Of a stretch of DNA of 64,000 nucleotides, positions 59,804 through 64,000 are shown piece after piece. The translations under genes were made by a program, and so were the position numbers. Source of the stretch: Wuchereria bancrofti (lineage: Eukaryota; Nematoda; Chromadorea; Rhabditida; Onchocercidae); contig SSBO01000012.1 in assembly GCA_005281725.1 (NCBI GenBank), positions 20,473,060 through 20,537,059 of the forward strand, read 5' to 3'. Below the pieces are notes generated by a model, which was not told the origin of the DNA, made no database searches, and saw only the letters and a program-made list of their open reading frames with translations. Every line of letters begins with the position of its first letter. Position 1 is the first letter of the stretch.

Positions 59804-62800
59804 ATTCCCATCGCTGTATTATCAAATGAGCAATTTCTATTTGAAATTGATTCTCAACTCAACGATCTTTCAATATCCTAGTCTGAATTTCCTTACATTT
59901 ATTGTTAATTTAAATTTTCAAAACTAAATGCTTTATTTATTTCATTCCATCAGCATTAATTAGTTAAATAATATAAATGAGGAAGGAAAGGTCAATCATA
60001 AACATTTCGATTTTTTTTTTTTGAAAAATAATGCATGAATGTCTCGCTTTCATTGCCATATTATTTTACATTGATTTGAGATCTTTCTCACATATACAAA
60101 TGTTTAGTGTGATTTTGTCTTTTGTTTTTTAATTTTTCCTTTTTTTTTTTTATTAAATATACGGTGAAAAATTCGTCGTTTTTCATTTTATTGAAATATA
60201 ATTCGTTGGAAAACATTTGCTTTCATTAAAAGCAATTTCTGTTTTCTAAAGCAAATAAATGAAAACAGTTTATGTAATAGCTAGGAAAATGGTTGGTTAT
60301 CAAAAAGGATTGGAAATTTGGTTCATTTTTTACTTTTTCACAAATTTGATCAATTCCAAATTAGCATTAGCCGCTTGAATCTCAGAGTAATCCTATAAAA
60401 ACTGCCGTTCAGAATTATAATTTTCAATTGGCATTTCTTGATATTAGCTTATTCCTTCTGCTTTTTTCTCATACTTCATTGTTGTTTCGGAAAAATTTGA
60501 GGACAAATATGGCCCATCTTAGATTATATTTCGAAATTTTTTAAATAATATAAAATAAGCTATTTGAATTGGATGTTTCATATTTGTCATCTTGAATTTT
60601 TTCGTTCTTGATGATAGCTGCAATATTTTAATGATTATCAGCTGTATTTCTAATTTCTGTAATTTTTGAATTCTATTTACAATTTGACATTTTTTCTTTC
60701 ATCAATAATTATGCTTTTTGTGCAATGTTTGCTAAATTCTGATGGATTTTCCAATAAGTAAAAGTGTTAAAATGAATATAGGATGCGAAATTCCTTATTT
60801 GTGATTAAATATTTACAATTAATTTTTTCGAACTGTCACAAAACCACAATTATTTGTCATTCTTAACTTATCAAATAATCATCAAATTCATCAAATAGCT
60901 ATTTAGTATATAATCGCTTTATAATTTGACTTTGGCATACAAATAGTATTGGACTTAGATAATTACTGTGCGTATAATTTCTCATGTGCCTTTCTTGCTT
61001 TATCTTATTTTTTTTTTTTTTGAAAAATAAAAAAATGAAAATTCAAATTTCTTTCATTGAAATTTTTGTAAAGATTCGATTTTTTTTTACAGTAATGAAT
61101 TGCTATTCTTTTTTTTAAGTTTTAAAAGTCATTTATTTCTGTCCAATTTCACATGAGACATTTTCGATTTATGTCTCGTTTCAAATGCTGTTTAATTTGG
61201 AAATCATTATGATTCTTTTAAATTATTTTTAAAAGCCAAGATTGAAAATACAATGAAGATTTCTAGCAGTTCATAAATTGGAGAATGTTATGTTTGCAAT
61301 GAAGTGTTTATACTTAAAAATGAAACATCATGCCATTCTATTGATAATGGAATTTTGTCTTAGATTACCCATTTTTCTATCAACAAATTACCACTTAAAG
61401 TTCGATTTGATGGTTATTTACTTTCTTAGGGTATCAATTTATAGTGTATAATAGTTTTTGATTAAAATACTCAAATATTGAAAATTTGTTTCTCACTCAC
61501 TTCAAAATTTTTACAATACCGATTGAAAATTTCTAATTAATACCATTTTCCTTCACTCAATGGGACATTTTAATTATTTCAATGAAAATCATATGTGATT
61601 TAAGATGCCAGGCCTCATTTTACATTTTAACATATGTCGCGTAAAGTTTTCTTGTTTTGTTCCAGCGCTATGAGTAACACACAAAACGATGAATCAATGC
61701 TCATAAAATTGACATCAATTCTAATTTCAGTTAATTAATTAATTAAGATGAAAACTTTTAAAAACTAATTCTACTTGAAAAATTCTAAAAGAAACTTCTG
61801 ATATTTTGATAACCTTGCCTTATATATAAACATAATTTTTTTGCATATATCTCAAATAGGGTCAAGGATTTTATTGTGTTGTCTAAAAGAGAGAAAGAGA
61901 GATAAAAAAGCAGAGGTGGGACTTTTAATGCTGAGAAGATTAAAGTCATTGTTCACTAAGGAAAAGAATAATTCAACATTATGAAATATAATTATGAAAT
62001 ATGACAGCGATGGATGGAAATGCGTAGAGGAAGAAATTCAGGATTGAAACTATAAATGTGAAAAGGACAATATTCCATCATCTTCTCTTTAATAATCTAA
62101 CCTTTAAATTGCAACAATTTGAAGTCATTTCATATACATATTATCTTTTAGCAGTATAATTTCGTAAATTTGATATATAAATAACTAATCACTAAATGGG
62201 CATTAAAATTTCTCACTGATATTCCTGTAATACTCTGTCTCCCAAATCTTCGTTCCTTTGTAACATTCAATTTAAAATTAAGTCAAAACTTTATGATATA
62301 GATCAAGCTGATATTTTCATATCAGTGATCAATTTTGATCCATTCCTACGATTACGCTGACTGAAATTTTTTAATATTGAAAGATTCTTTCATTCATACA
62401 AGAGACAGCACAAGGCTAATTTCCTTGTCACATTTTCTTCATCATATCATATCACAGTTTAACTATTATATGCTACATTTTATGGCAAAGTATGTGACTT
62501 CATTAAATAAAATGATAAAATTGTATACTTTTGAACATAATGCAAATATCTTCAATTTTCTTATCTGAAACATTGATTTTTATTTTTGTTGAAAATGTAA
62601 CAAAAATTATTCTTAATATTTTTAAGTTATTAGGCTTAACTCTTTTTGCCACTCTTAAAATTTTGCAAGTTCATCATCGCTTCTAATCATTGGTGAAATT
62701 TTTTCCTCACTTAAAAAGTTAATTATTTGAGAGAAATGTCTTTATCTAACCATTTTACAAATTTAATTACTTGTGAAATTTTTTTTGTCGCTGCTTAATG

Positions 62801-64000
62801 AAAATTTTTTTGCCGCTGCTTACTTTATCCAATTTCAGAACTTTAAAATTAAAAAATTTCAAAGCAAATTTTGATAGAGTAAAACTAAAGTTTGAAGTTT
62901 TAAATGCTTACAAAGTGCAAAGCAGTTATGTAGTGATCGAATCACTCTAACATGAAATAAAGTGTAGAAGTTTTGTTGAATCAATAAATGCAACTAAGCA
63001 ACCAATCCAAAGGTTTGTCAACATTGAATTGATTACATATCCATTTATTGTCACACAATGTTTTTCGGTTTTATTTTACTTCACTAACTTATTGTTTGTG
63101 TCAGTTAAAGTTAGATAGAAAGAAGTGAACAGAAAAGTTTTAGTTCAGATCAAAAAGGAACAATAAATTCAGACATTTTCTTTTATAATGGAATTGTTGC
63201 TGAAACTATCGTCAACTATAAAATAGGTTTTTTAAGCCTTTCATTTACAATAACTATAGTCGTTCCATTCAAACAAATTTCATTTAAAATATTAATATAA
63301 CTAATTGAATGTCACATATGATATTTAAAAGTTTTCATTAGAAACATCAAAGATTGCTTTTCTTTTGCTGTTGCAGCAAAAAAAATGAAATTAAAACGTC
63401 AAATAAACCTTTCCTGATATAAATTCCAACTTTAAGAATAATTAAAATAGGATGAAAATCTTGTAACCATTCTATTGTTTTTATATATAAGTAATAAATA
63501 AGTAAGCTCTTAATTACCAGTTTAAAATTAATTTCATGAATTGATAACTTTGAGGATGAATTAAGATACGTTAATATATGACATAATGTGAATTAGGAAA
63601 AATGTTGGAAAGGCAATTTTGAAATAATAATCAATATGTTTGAGCATTTGTATTATTTAAATGATGCTTGTGATGATTGGCTGGTTGGTTGGTTGGTTGG
63701 TAACGAATTGTGTTATTTACAAAAGCACAGAGTTTGGTCTCGAATGAAATGATTCAATTTTGCATTGAACGGAGTGCTTGTCCTTTGTTATCTTCTACTC
63801 ATCCTCAATTCTTTGTTATTTAGAAATTTATCAAAAATTTATGAATTTTTCAATTTTTTCTCTTTAAATGCTAACAGTCATCATCGCTTGGAACGATTCC
63901 ACTTCAAAATTCCCTTTCCTATCATCCATTTCACTATATTTGTATAATTAAACTTTCAAAAATATTAAAAGAATTTTTATTTTGTGCAGTTTTTGCAGAA
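59804..64000. other. AT-rich 3' flank without a recognised gene
   Basis: No conserved frame is seen. AATAAA-type words occur near 60252, but which one ends the integrin-like transcript is unclear. GGTT repeats lie at 63678-63701. Confidence 0.5.
63678..63701. repeat. (GGTT)n microsatellite
   Basis: Five to six tandem GGTT units. Confidence 0.85.

Noticed and set aside
59598..59825. 75-codon minus-strand frame rich in Ser, Gln and Tyr
   Set aside because: It is the antisense shadow of the acidic last exon of the integrin-like gene.

Overview
The window is strongly AT-rich eukaryotic DNA. It has short exons split by short introns with GT..AG borders, 3' splice sites of the TTTCAG type lying just upstream of start codons (as expected for spliced-leader trans-splicing), and a 19-base exact match to the nematode SL1 spliced leader. 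The protein families (BEL/Pao retroelements, a filarial-style serpin, an integrin beta relative, SLC18B1-like carriers, a FARP-type FERM protein) fit a parasitic nematode, most likely a filarial worm. This is an inference from content; no species is claimed. Layout: (1) 439-1306, minus strand, the first FERM-domain exons of a FARP/FRMD7-like protein that runs off the left edge. (2) 1307-17899, a gene desert of AT-rich sequence and simple repeats. (3) 17900-25685, a segmental duplication unit holding a complete 13-exon SLC18B1-like transporter gene. (4) 25686-36958, a scrambled repeat zone: an SL1-tagged retrocopy trace, four BEL/Pao LTR copies in both orientations, two gag fragments facing each other across a truncated serpin gene, a long inverted-repeat (fold-back) element with telomere-like TTAGGC units, and a LINE-like reverse transcriptase relic. 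(5) 36959-43655, the second duplication unit with a second complete SLC18B1-like gene. (6) 43656-53709, mostly non-coding, with one candidate trans-spliced first exon near 49.6 kb. (7) 53741-59803, an 11-exon integrin beta-like gene lacking the beta-I (VWA-like) ligand-binding domain, the beta tail and the cytoplasmic tail. It ends in an acidic stalk and a short hydrophobic C-terminus. (8) 59804-64000, no gene seen. The genes are not an obvious functional group. The two transporters are recent paralogues with mosaic identity: blocks of near-identical exons and introns surround a clearly diverged block covering exons 2 and 3, which suggests gene conversion or a haplotype/assembly mosaic. The repeat zone between them is the likely source of the instability. 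The most novel single object is the integrin beta-like protein that has kept the PSI, hybrid and I-EGF scaffold but lost the domain that binds ligand.
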